This document shows positions 11,458 to 22,000 of a stretch of 64,000 nucleotides of DNA, piece by piece. The stretch is from positions 27,326,477-27,390,476 of the forward strand of contig OU964918.1 in the NCBI GenBank assembly GCA_918807975.1, in the 5' to 3' direction. Source of the DNA: Aplidium turbinatum (taxonomy: Eukaryota > Chordata > Ascidiacea > Aplousobranchia > Polyclinidae). The position numbers and the translations under genes are program-made. A model generated the notes under the pieces. That model made no database searches. It had not been told where the DNA came from and was given only the letters and a program-made list of their open reading frames with translations. Position 1 is the stretch's first letter. Every line of letters starts with the position of its first letter.

Positions 11458-11960
11458 AAGCTACGTATATTACACGTTGATTTTTGGTTGATTTTAGGTA
11501 GTATGGTATCTTAGGTAGAATTCAGGTGTTATTAAGGAGTTTGTGTACACCAACAAAAATTCACTTGTTTAAAAAACATTTTTTTAGAGACATATTTTAG
11601 CTATCATTTAGTATGACTAGTGTGTAAATATGATTCTAGAAGTTTTATCAGGGATTATTTTGTGAATGTAACTCTTGCAAAAATAACACGTGTTTTCCAC
11701 GTATATTACACGTGTTCAAAATCCTATGATTATTTGACTAATTTTTAAGGTATATAAGGTAAAATCACACCAAGAAGAGGGCATACAAAAGAGAAAAAAT
11801 GTTTACCCGAGCAGAAGGATGTTTTACCGGAATTTTTTGGTATGTTGATTATATGTTGTTTCCACGTGTATTGCACGTTTCCATCTGTTGAAAAGTAACA
11901 CGTGTTTTCCACGTATATTAAACGTGTTGAAGCTCTTTCGTTCATTTGGGAAATTTTTAA
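11458..11960. repeat. Left subterminal ACGTG palindrome repeats
   Basis: Motifs such as CACGTATATTACACGTG and AACACGTGTTTTCCACGT recur at about 11470, 11685-11725 and 11865-11930. The same motif class fills the opposite end of the unit at 23925-24372. They are likely terminal recognition or structural repeats of the DNA element. Confidence 0.7.
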
Positions 11961-13571
11961 TCTATGTTAGGTAAAACTACCTCCCAAGGACGGTATAAAC
12001 AAAAAGAATTCTCCACTCAAGTAGATTGGTATCAACCTTGCTCCTCCGCATTGTTTAGGATATAAGTTAGATTATGTGTTTTTGTAGGTGTCTTTACACG
12101 TTTTTATTACGTTATGTGAAAAAAGAAACTTCATGACATTTTATAGTCGCAAATTAATGTGATGTTTTAACGATAGTTCTTACTGTAAATTTAAGTGGTC
12201 TCGCTTACTGATATTAAACAATTACGATCAAACAGTAAAAATAGCATAAAATAAAGTTCCTGACAATATACAGTAACTTGTTGAGGATTACTTGTATTTG
12301 TAGAAGTTATAAATTAAGCCATAAAAATGCAAAAATCTAATCTGGGTCTGTGCAACTCATTGGGATATGGTACAACAGCACAGCATAGAAATCTTGAGAA
12401 TTGTAACATGCCCCCTGACTCCCCTCCAAAATAATGTCTTTCACTACAGCCAGTTTACCAGATATAAGGTTTGAATAAAAATAAAGTTGAAAGGTTGCCA
12501 TGTTGAAAATTTATCGCCAAAATCCAAAAATCTTGCGATTTTTGAAGACGTTTGGCTTCAAATTTATGGTTCGGCAATTTGGCTCTTTTTTGGCAAATTT
12601 TGAAAACTGATTGGGCTTTAAGTTCTTTTGGCGATTAGTCAATATGTTAAAATGTGCTTAAATGTCCGGGGAAAATTCACAGTAGAACTGCCTAGCCACC
12701 AGGCTAGATTAAAAGTATGACGTTGACTCATCTGCTGACCCTTTTTTTAGTCACCCTTGTCACCCAGTGATTGACTAGACCTGATTTTTCCGCAGAATTT
12801 CTGTAGTTTTGTATCAAAGTCGCGAATTTTTTTTTCATCTGATGACGGACTGAGTTAAACATTTAACCAAAAGACTTGAAATCCTTGTAATGTCTAAAGT
12901 TGGCGAGTTTTCACTGCGTTCGGCGATTTTGCGACAACAGTTTTGCTACAGAATTATTGTGGGTCTGGCAACCCAATTTGTTGATTTAACTAATCAACTT
13001 GCTTCAGTAATCAGTTCTCAGTTGCTTACTTGCTTGTACAGATTGCGTTGCTGCTCTGCGGGTTGCAGCACTGGTAGGCGGTACGGTACCGTGTTGAAAG
13101 GTAAGAATGTTTGGTATAAATCTTGATTGAAATAAGGATTATTATCGTAGATTCAAAAATCTTTCTGGTTTACAGCGCGTGGTTAGTAGCCTAATGTAAT
13201 TCACCTTATCAGTATGGTACGTACTGTAAAGCTTCATCTTAACTAAAATGGCGAATCTACATCGCCAGTGATTTGGAGTTGTACTTTAGCCTACCGTAGA
13301 TATTTCCGAGTAATAATATGTTTTATGTAAATTGACAGTTCAAAGTGGTGCTTGGCTAGTGTCTGCTCCGGTTGTACAGGTACTAAAATGTGTAGGCAGG
13401 GCATGACAGGACATACCGTAGGACATGTCATGGTAGGGCATAACAAGGAATGGTGTGCACTGCCTGCACATTTTAGTACAATTGGTCTGCTCATGATGTC
13501 GATAGAGTCGATAGTGAAAAAGTAAAGAATATTCCGATATTCAATAGTGCCAAAAAAAGTAAAGAATTAAC
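11961..13571. other. Left interior of the 12.9-kb unit, no recognised gene
   Basis: No coding sequence with recognisable domains. The stretch 12890-13102 is open and ends in GTTGAAAG followed by GTAAGA, a good splice donor. It could be a 5' leader exon for the DUF4806 gene, whose own start at 19045 sits just after an acceptor. This is inference only. A degenerate GTTGCCA/TCTGGCAAC repeat occupies about 12500-12975. Confidence 0.35.
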
Positions 13572-14289
13572 CAGTCTTCGAAATTAGCCTCAGCAATCGG
13601 CAATTGCCGAGGTGATTGCCGAGGCAGATGCATGAATGGCACATTAGCCTCGGCAGTAAAAATGCCGAGGCCACACGAGCGCGTGTAAGGACCACAAGAT
13701 TACAAAAATAACCCTAATTTTCTCAGACCAAACCAGACTAGGAGATTGATTCAATCTTACTATTGCTTAATGTTTTTATTTGGGTTACTTTCTACTTCGC
13801 CGGCGCTTATAGAAATATCACCCTATTTGCATTGATTCAACACCAGTAGACGTCAAATTATTGTAGCCTAAGCATTTACTCCTTATTGCGCTTCGCCTTC
13901 CGTTATCTCGTCCAGCTGTATCAGAAATGATCGCGCCGCTTTCACAACGAACCACACAACATCAACAGACGTAGAATACATGTAAGTAATAGGTTAACGC
14001 GTTAACCTTTAGAGTGAGCTTGGTTACTAATTGCGGTTTGTGATAGATGTCTGGTTGCGTAACATTTTTAACAACAACAGGTGCAATTTTATACGCTGAC
14101 AATGCTCATGTGAACCATAAAAAAAGTTTGCAACCTTATAAATACTGGCTTAATTATTACCGGTACGCAATAAGTTATTCTTTCATCGAATGCTTGTTCT
14201 TGTCCAGTGTCATTGCCAATATAAATCATGATAAAGGAAGAGTAGATACAGTTAAAATATGGAATTTACCTGCTATAGGTTATGAAACA

Positions 14290-15930
14290 GGGATGCAACC
14301 TAGTTCGTACCCTGAACAGTTCGGACCCTCAGTTCGTACCCTAAAAAGATCGAAAGAAAAAATTAAAAAAAGCGGAAGTCGCTGATCGCAGTTTCCGCAA
14401 ACATTTTAAAATTTTCCCCCTGAAAAGATCGAGAGAAAGATAGCACAAAGCCGAAGTCGCTGATCGCAGTTTCCGCTAACCTTAACCATAGGCTAATCTA
14501 TGCTCTAACCCAAACCCTCGCTGATCGCAGTTTCCGCAAACATTTTCCGTAGATTCCGCTAACCGCAGTTTCCGCTAACCTTTACCCTAACTCTAACCAT
14601 AGATTAATTTATGCTCTAACCCTAACCCTCGCTGATCGCAGTTTCCGAAAACATTTTTCCGCAGTTTCCGCTAACCTTTACCCTAACCCTAACTATAGAG
14701 CAATCTATGCTCTAACCCTAACCCTCGCTGATTGCAGTTTCCGCAAACATTTTTCCGCAGTTTCCGCTAACCTTTACCCTAACTATAGAGCAATCTATGC
14801 TCTAACCCAGGGACGGGCAACATACAGACGGTTTCCCGTCTTTACATAATGTGGCCCGCGGCCACACTCTGCCGCAATCCACCAGTACTTGCTTACTACG
14901 TCAAATAATATTGACTGTTGGTTATTTTTTAGTTTTTTGATTCTTTGTTTTCGGTTTTTAGTCAAGTGACAAACATGTTATGTTCTGTCATAAACGGGCC
15001 TTGCATCCTTTTTCTTTGTCTCTTGTAAGAATCTCCTTCAGCCTCAAGCCGGAAAAATAGATTAAAGTGAAATTTGGCTGATTAGTGTAGCCTAATAATT
15101 AAACCGGGAACGTATACAAATAATACTGATTGTTGGTTAAACTTTAGTTCTTTGTGTTTTTAGTTTCTTTGTTTTCAGTTAGAATTAGATTTTGAATTTA
15201 CACTAAATATTTTCCTATGGATTTTGCCAAGTAACGTAAAGTTAAAAAGGAGTGTCGCGATTTTAACAAATATGCTCAAGCGCATTTTCACACAAGTCGG
15301 CAAGAAAGCAGTAGGCTACCGTATGCTTGCTTTGCAATGAAAGTGACAACTTTGATCGACCACAGATGTCTCATTGACTTCAGCAGCTATTGAAGTACAT
15401 TACGTTAATAAATTCATTAAAGACTGTTTTTGGTCTTTATGCTTTAAACTTAAAGTTTACATTACATTAAATAGGATTCATTCTTTGTACAGGTAGATAA
15501 ATACGCGCTTAATGTAGTGATTCATGAATCCAGCCCTCCAAGTACTTCATTTTCCCATATCAGGCCCGCCGACTGGAGAAGTTGCCCGCCTCTGCTCTAA
15601 CCCTAACCCTCGCTGATCGCAGTTTCCGCAAACATTTTTCAGCAGTTTTGCTAACCGCAGTTTCGGCTAACCTTAACTCTAATCATCGAGTAATCTATGC
15701 TCTGCTCTAACCCTCGCTGATCGCAGTTTCCACAAATATTTTTCCGCAGTTCCGCGGTTTCCGCTAACCCTAGCCCTCGAGTTTGTTTGCGGAAACTCCG
15801 ATCAGCGACTTCGGCTTTGTGCTATTAAACTGCGATCAGCGACTTTGGCTTTTTTAAATTTTTTCTCTCGATCTTTTCAGGGTACGAACTGAGGGTCCGA
15901 ACTGTTCAGGGTACGAACTAGGTTGCACCC
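14290..15930. mobile_element. Foldback element with CCCTAA-like internal repeats, copy 1
   Basis: Long inverted ends GGGATGCAACCTAGTTCG and CGAACTAGGTTGCACCC, each carrying further internal TTCGTACCC/GGGTACGAA motifs, are flanked by a perfect 8-bp duplication ATGAAACA. The body is a degenerate tandem array of GATCGCAGTTTCCGC units mixed with CCCTAACCCTAACC runs and the palindrome ATAGAGTAATCTAT. A hAT element sits inside. Related copies are at 31807-32465 and 41815-42033. Confidence 0.85.
14808..15594. mobile_element. hAT-type MITE in the foldback element
   Basis: Ends CAGGGACGGGCAAC and GTTGCCCGCCTCTG with a perfect 8-bp duplication CTCTAACC, itself part of the CCCTAA-like array. GC-rich GTGGCCCGCGGCCAC lies near the left end. 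There is no open frame of note. The AT-rich body shows nothing else recognisable. Confidence 0.88.
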
Positions 15931-17107
15931 ATGAAACAGAGGGGACAGAAGGAAAAGTTAGTGTAGTATTTTGCAAAATTTGTAAAGAATTTTATGACGG
16001 AAACAAATCGGAATTAGAAAAGCTACGGGGCCCAGATAAAAAAGTAGTATGGAATTGGATAAATGGTACTTCGGCAGTAAAGAAAAGTAATGCTTCCGAT
16101 CATATGACATCGCGCGTTCATGAACGGGCAGTTTTGCGTCTTCAAGCTTAAGCTTCAAGCGTCTTAAGAAATGACGTCGTCGTCGTCATTTCTTATTGGG
16201 CGTTGTTGTTACGCAATACAACCGGTCGGGAAAATTAAATCGATTTGTGCTGACTCGAACGTTGAATCAACCCAAAATTAACATACTTCCCCCCCATGAG
16301 TTATTTAACATGAATTATCGTAACAGCGTGGGTATCGCGTTGCTCGTTTTATCGCTACTTTTGGTATTATTACATCACAACAAATCAAACAATGCGGTCT
16401 TGATAGACTACTCTATTAAATTTTTCGCTTCTCGTTTTACATGTTGTGGTAGCCTACAATTTTTTCGTGATAAACGTTCACAGCAATTGCCGAGGCAATT
16501 TCAACTTTTGCCGTTTGGCCTCGGCAACATTTTTGCCGAAGTAAAAATATGCTAATTTCGAAGACTGATTAACCGATTTCAATACTAGAAAAAAAGTAAA
16601 GAGTAAAGAATGTAGTAATCAATATTAAAAAAAAAATTATTCCACCACTCTTTCTGAATGCTCAAGGCAAATTGTAATAAATTGACAAAAATTCAAAGAA
16701 GTGAATCGGCATGCTTTAACAATTACGACCCTTTCTAACAAACTGCATGAGCGCCTGGACCTAGCCTAAAAAAAAGAATGCAGGGTTCGAGTTGAATGCG
16801 ATCAACCAGGGTTTCCCCGCAAATCGCTCCTCTCAATAGAATTTCAAAGTCTGCCTAACAAAATTGTGGAATTCGGTTAATATTTTACATTGTTTATTTG
16901 TAAACTTTACAGAAAAGTACCGAATATCGGATTCAACGCACAAAAAAGTAAGGCAGTGGCTAGTCGACCGGCGCCGGTCTTTGAATCTGAAACACTATTT
17001 GACCGTCATTACGTCATTATACAGTCACTTTTTTCTTTTTCTCTTTCAAAGCAAAAGACGAGAATCGCGTAGCCTATATAAGTTCTAATCCAACCATTTT
17101 ATCCAAC

Positions 17108-17185
17108 TCGATTTGTGGCGCGTGGGATACGTCGTCGGCTCCTATTCTAGAGGAACTGAGTTCGATACTACCCGGAAGCGTTCTT
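17108..17185 (+). mobile_element. tRNA-like SINE head
   Basis: GTGGCGCGTGGGATACG resembles a box A region, and GAGTTCGATACTA, about 40 bases later, resembles box B. The spacing fits a tRNA-derived RNA polymerase III promoter. It is followed by a T run. No intact cloverleaf or functional tRNA is claimed. Confidence 0.45.
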
Positions 17186-17514
17186 TTTTTAACTAAATTT
17201 TGACTCGAAGTGCATTTTTGTAGTCAATTTTTAATTTGAGTTGCATTACATTTACATACCATTACCATTTTTTTAAAAGAAGCATTGTATATAACTAACT
17301 TGTTGTTAACTAACTTTGTTGAGAGCAAAAATGTAATGAATCGTTTGGCAAACACGGTCACAGCAATCATTTTTTTTTTCGTCATTAACGCGTCCGGAAC
17401 GAAAAAGATACTAACTACAAAAATCGATATAGACCTACCAGCACGTTAATGAACGGGAAAAGGTGGCAAAACCTTGAAAGGTAACGTGCCTGAATGAAAA
17501 ATTATGTAGTAGGC

Positions 17515-18024
17515 TAATAAAGTCTGCAGATTGTATCAGCTTGGCAAGTAGCGCAATGCTTTTCACATTAAATGTTATATTGAACAGAAAAATATGTTGT
17601 TTTGTTAATGTGTGTGCATTTATTTGTTGTTAGTCCAGGTTTGTGTCGGCGAATACTGTATCAATAAATTATTCAAGTTTCCGAACATGACTGAGTTCAC
17701 TTTTAGCTAAGTCCTACACTACACATCAGTAAAAAATATATCGTAGCCTATATTCAAGCGGGTGGTAGGCTTGAGTGAAGAGTAATTTGGTTTTCCATCA
17801 CAACCTCGAAAAAATAAAAAATAAAAAAATGCATCAAAAAAAAAATGTAAAAAAATGAAAAAATAAAAAAAATAAAAAAATGTAAAAAAATGAAGAAGTA
17901 AAAAATGTATCGTAGCCTATATTCAAGCGGGTGGTAGGCTTGAGTGAAGAGTAATTTGGTTTTCCATCACAACCTCGACTAGGTTTTGCCAAAGTTGAGC
18001 TGATACAATCTGCAGACTTTATTA
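17515..18024. mobile_element. Foldback MITE with A-rich centre
   Basis: The ends are inverted repeats (TAATAAAGTCTGCAGATTGT at the left, its inverse at the right, with the match continuing through ATCAGCT). A 70-bp block beginning CGTAGCCTATATTCAAGCG occurs twice, at about 17742 and 17908, separated by a low-complexity AAAAATAAAAAATG stretch. There is no coding sequence. Confidence 0.7.
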
Positions 18025-19044
18025 GGAATAGCACCTAAATGAACAGGCGCCACAGTGCTCTGCACCTAAATATCTTGACGCAACAGTGTGCGTGCCTTAA
18101 TTTGACCGGTGCCTAACTGCCTGCACCTAAAAGACGTGGACCCCAGTGTGAAGTATGACTCAAATTATCAGCTTAGTACTGTCTGTGTCATGCGTTTGCC
18201 TTGTATTATAAATATTATAAAAGAATTGACCAAAGTGCTTGCATAAAAATATGTTACTATGCTTCGTATATTTTTCGTATATATATAAGTTTAAGGCGGT
18301 TTTTTTTTGTAACGTAAAAACTCAAAATAGTGACTTTGAATTTGGGAAAAAGTAACCAAAATGTAACTTTACTCAACATAAACAAGAAAGCGAAAGAAAT
18401 GGCAGCAATTCAACTTAAAAAAGCATGTAAATTTATTTCAATTTGTACTAAAATCATAATTATATATAATACAAATTCAAATTATACATATTATATGTAA
18501 TGTTTTACTTTCTCTGGCAGAAAGTTTCTGTCAATCAAGTTAACACAATTTGTTTCACCCCAAAAAATTATTTCACATTTACGAGTTTTTGGGAATACAG
18601 TACTAGCAATACGAACATGCATGGGCTCGTGCAAACCTAAACTCCGTATCATAGTAGAAGATATATTAAAAGTCTTGGCATTACATAGAATGTATTATAA
18701 ATTCATCTCTCCAGTAGCAATGCAAGATAAATAAAAAGGGGAATTAGGCAAAAAAGTATGCAAAATAAAGTGACTAAACAAATAAAAAGTAACCTACAAA
18801 CACAAAAGTTAACTTTTGGTAACTTTATAACTTACCCCACAACCATGAAATTTTGGTTCTACATTTCTTTTGTTAATTGGTTCAACTAAAAAAAGTACCT
18901 TTAGTGACAAAAAATCGCCCTAAATGACACAAATGTCGTACCATGCCTGTAAAACTTGAGAGAAGGGTAAGCTCTTGCCTTCCTAATAATTGTCAATCTG
19001 TTTTGAATTTTCATTTCAGGAAAGTAATCACTTAGTGTCAAGAA

Positions 19045-22000
19045 ATGGCAAAATATACAATTGTTGAGTTTACAGGGGAAAATGCTGTTCAGGTTGTACC
19101 AAGTCCATGGACAGTTATAAATGAGGTGAGCACCATTATTAAGTTGATGGACGACATTGGCTTAGTGGTTAATTTGGCTGCAAAGCAAACATTGGTAAAT
19201 TGTTTGAAAATTTATTTTATCCAGTTTTGTGTCTTTGTTCAACAACATAGTAAAACCAATTCCACTTTTTGACAGGTGTTGATCTTGTGTATTTTTAAGC
19301 TAGTACAGTATACCAAATTCACTTAACTGGTTTATAAATGGCGTACTGACTGTTGGTATTAATTGCTATTTACTTTGCAGACTACCAATTTAGGTCATTG
19401 TTATTGGCCACCATTTAGAGCAAGCTACCACGTTAAAAAATGCTCAATTGTGGATAAGGAAAAATGGACATTGTATGCAATAAGAGTCCTGGGTGTAATG
19501 GTAAGAAATAATATATTTTTATATTGCTACAAATTTTGTGTTTATGGCAAGAAGAACGTTTTGTAGTCAATTTCTTTATGACAAGTATTGATAACTTTTG
19601 CATGAAGTAAATTATTGATAACCTGATAACTATATTTAGTTTAGTCTAGCTGTTTATTTTTCAGATGACTATAAAATTGCTTTGGCGATGTCAGAGCAAG
19701 CAGAATACACTTCGAACTTGGAAGAAGAAGATCTGACCATCAGAAAGCGTAGGAAGAGAAGAGTAGAAGTCCTAAGTTTTCCTGACTCTGAAGGTTGATG
19801 ATAAACAATTGATAAAATAGTTAAGAAAAATTTATTGAATGTAGTTCTATATTTAATTTTAAATTTAATGTAGATATCAACACTCAACAGTCTGTTCCCC
19901 CTACGAGAGTTCGTCAGTAAGTACCTCCCGACGAACCCTCATAGAGGGAAACAGACTCTTGCGATCTTACTTTAGTGATTGTACATGTATAAATATGGCG
20001 CAAAGCTGTTTTGTGTTATTACCCGAAAACTTTAAGCTACACAGTTCCATATATACAGAGAGAGGTCAACGTACTTAGCACAGTAAGTTGATACTGGCTG
20101 AGGGAGAGACGCTGAAAACAATTCCGTGACAGTACATGTACAATCTTACAGTACACCCTTTGTTTGACCATATACCTGTGCAGTGCTTAAACAAGTAGAT
20201 ATTATTAATGAAAGAGGGTAATTGGTTTTAGCGACCCTCCCTCAGTCAGTCTTAACTGCGCTACCTAGTACCTACGTTGATTACTGAAATATCATAGACT
20301 GGCACAGTGGCACTGCTGTCTTATCTATATAGAACACTGCGTTGCAGTCAGTGTTGGATCTGTTTCTGCCCAGATTGCTTTTTTTCGCTGAGACTTATTT
20401 TATTAACCTCTGTTGTTAATCATGAAACGTCGTTTGACAACTGTTTTTTTTTGTTTCTGGCTGAGACTTTTTGGTAAATAACCTCTATTATAAACTAATT
20501 CCTTTCAATATACATATGCCGCTGTGGGATTTTAGAAATCTTCAAAAATGGCTGTCGATTTCACCGAGTCGAATTCTCCGAAATAGATTGTCCCAATAGT
20601 GGCAGACGGATTTTTTAATGCTAGGTACTACACAGAAAACATGTTCGTTGTAATTTGAAGTTTACGGTAAACTTCATTTTTTGTTTAGATAGCGATGATG
20701 ATGAAGGACATCAGACAAAGAGGCTTACATTGAACTCTTCATTTTCTTTACCGATACCGCCACAATATGAAGACTGTACTCCATCAAGTACAGTAATTTT
20801 TCATAATTTCCTACCAATCTCTGCAAAGTTGAAACATGTCAATTAAATAAGTTTTTTTCTTATTTACACCAGGCAAGCCAGGATCGAGTACTGGAAAGAA
20901 ACGTCACGCTCCATCTGAATTGCCATGTATGTATTTGCATGTATGTGTATTGTGGTTGAGATGACAATATTTTCTACATGGTTATAGCCAAGCCTATTCT
21001 AATCTGTATAGCAGTATGGTATTAACATGAGCTGACAACTTTGGTGTAGTGTTAACGTGCTGGCTTTGGAATCGAGAGGTGTCGAGTTCAAAACCTTCCA
21101 ACACCAGATTGTTTCCTTGGGCAACGAACTTTACAACGATAACCTCTACCCAGTAATCCATCAGGAGTGATGGGTAGCATTAAATTCCAGTCACATTAGT
21201 TATAAATCCATTTGGAAACAGTTATACAGTCGACTCCGTGGTGGGTGCAGACTGCAGAAGTTGTTCTACGCAGTGTCCTCTATTATTAGTGTGCAAGACG
21301 CTTTCCCACTTAGAAGGATAAAATGCAATCAATCATATCTGGGAATGTTGCAAGAGATTTGTAACATAATTTTTATTCAAAATATTGAAGAATTAATTAG
21401 CAACTGTAGCCGGTTACACCACTGTATTCTACTAATAACTTTTTTAGTGCGAAGTCTTGTGTCGTCACATAATAGACGGAATTTGATCACCGACGAACCA
21501 TCTCTTGCACTAACTGGTGAGTGGTATGCTATTCTTGAGCGTGATTAGAATACAGTGCTACTTGATACCTTTTTCTTGTACAATGTACCCAGCACAGTTG
21601 TAGGCTACTCAATACAAGTACTTGATTGTAATTGATTTCAAACTGTTAAAGTTTTGACCGCATAGCTCATCACAAAAATTTTACAGCATTTGAAGCCACA
21701 ACGACGAGAAGGCTTGACAAAATTGAAATGGACCTAAAATTTTTAAGTGCAAAGCTGATCAACATATTGGAGAACCAGCAAACGCAGATGGTATATTTGC
21801 ACAAGCTGAGTACTTCGGCTGTTGCAGACCCTGAACCTGTAGATGTAAACCTGGCGCCATTTCGTGATGTCCTAAACTTTGAAGAGTTTTGTGGCAAGTT
21901 GGACAATAGTCAAGATTTCAAAAAGAACTTGGTATGCAGACATTATATTTTGAAGTACTTTACTTCGGCTATGTTTTTTCTTCGACATCATCTGCTTTAA

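Larger units (their letters stand above)
14225..16152 (+). pseudogene. Transposase N-terminal C2H2/BED-like zinc finger, split by an insertion
   Basis: The frame reads ...VKIWNLPAIGYE, is interrupted at the ATGAAACA target duplication of the foldback element, and continues after 15930 with FCKICKEFY (about 15980), WNWINGT, SDHMTSRVHERAV and a stop at 16150-16152. The spacing Cys-x2-Cys...His-x4-His with SNASDHMTSRVH resembles zinc fingers at the N-terminus of hAT-type transposases and domesticated relatives. No RNase H-fold catalytic part follows. Removing the insertion by its target duplication keeps the frame, so the exon was intact before the insertion. The upstream start is not determined. 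Confidence 0.55.
13572..16567 (+). mobile_element. DNA transposon (CAGTCTTCGAAATTAGC ends) with zinc-finger exon
   Basis: Inverted ends CAGTCTTCGAAATTAGC and GCTAATTTCGAAGACTG, flanked on both sides by ATTAAC. Both ends carry further short inverted GCCGAGGC/GCCTCGGC motifs. Coding sequence resembling the zinc-finger N-terminus of hAT-like transposases lies inside, split by a foldback element at 14290-15930. A second, minus-strand copy of this family spans about 34187-39381. No catalytic domain remains here, so this copy is non-autonomous or deleted. Confidence 0.75.
16568..19019. other. Non-coding interior with small repeats
   Basis: Contains a tRNA-like SINE head (about 17108-17185), a repeat shared with 3605-4100 (about 17375-17490) and a foldback element (17515-18024). 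Between 18030 and 19000 it is AT-rich without recognisable genes. The last bases before 19020 are pyrimidine-rich and end in CAG, a splice acceptor for the DUF4806 gene. Confidence 0.6.

Noticed and set aside
17108-17185. Functional tRNA gene
   Set aside because: Box-like motifs only. The acceptor stem and cloverleaf could not be formed by eye; it looks like a SINE head.
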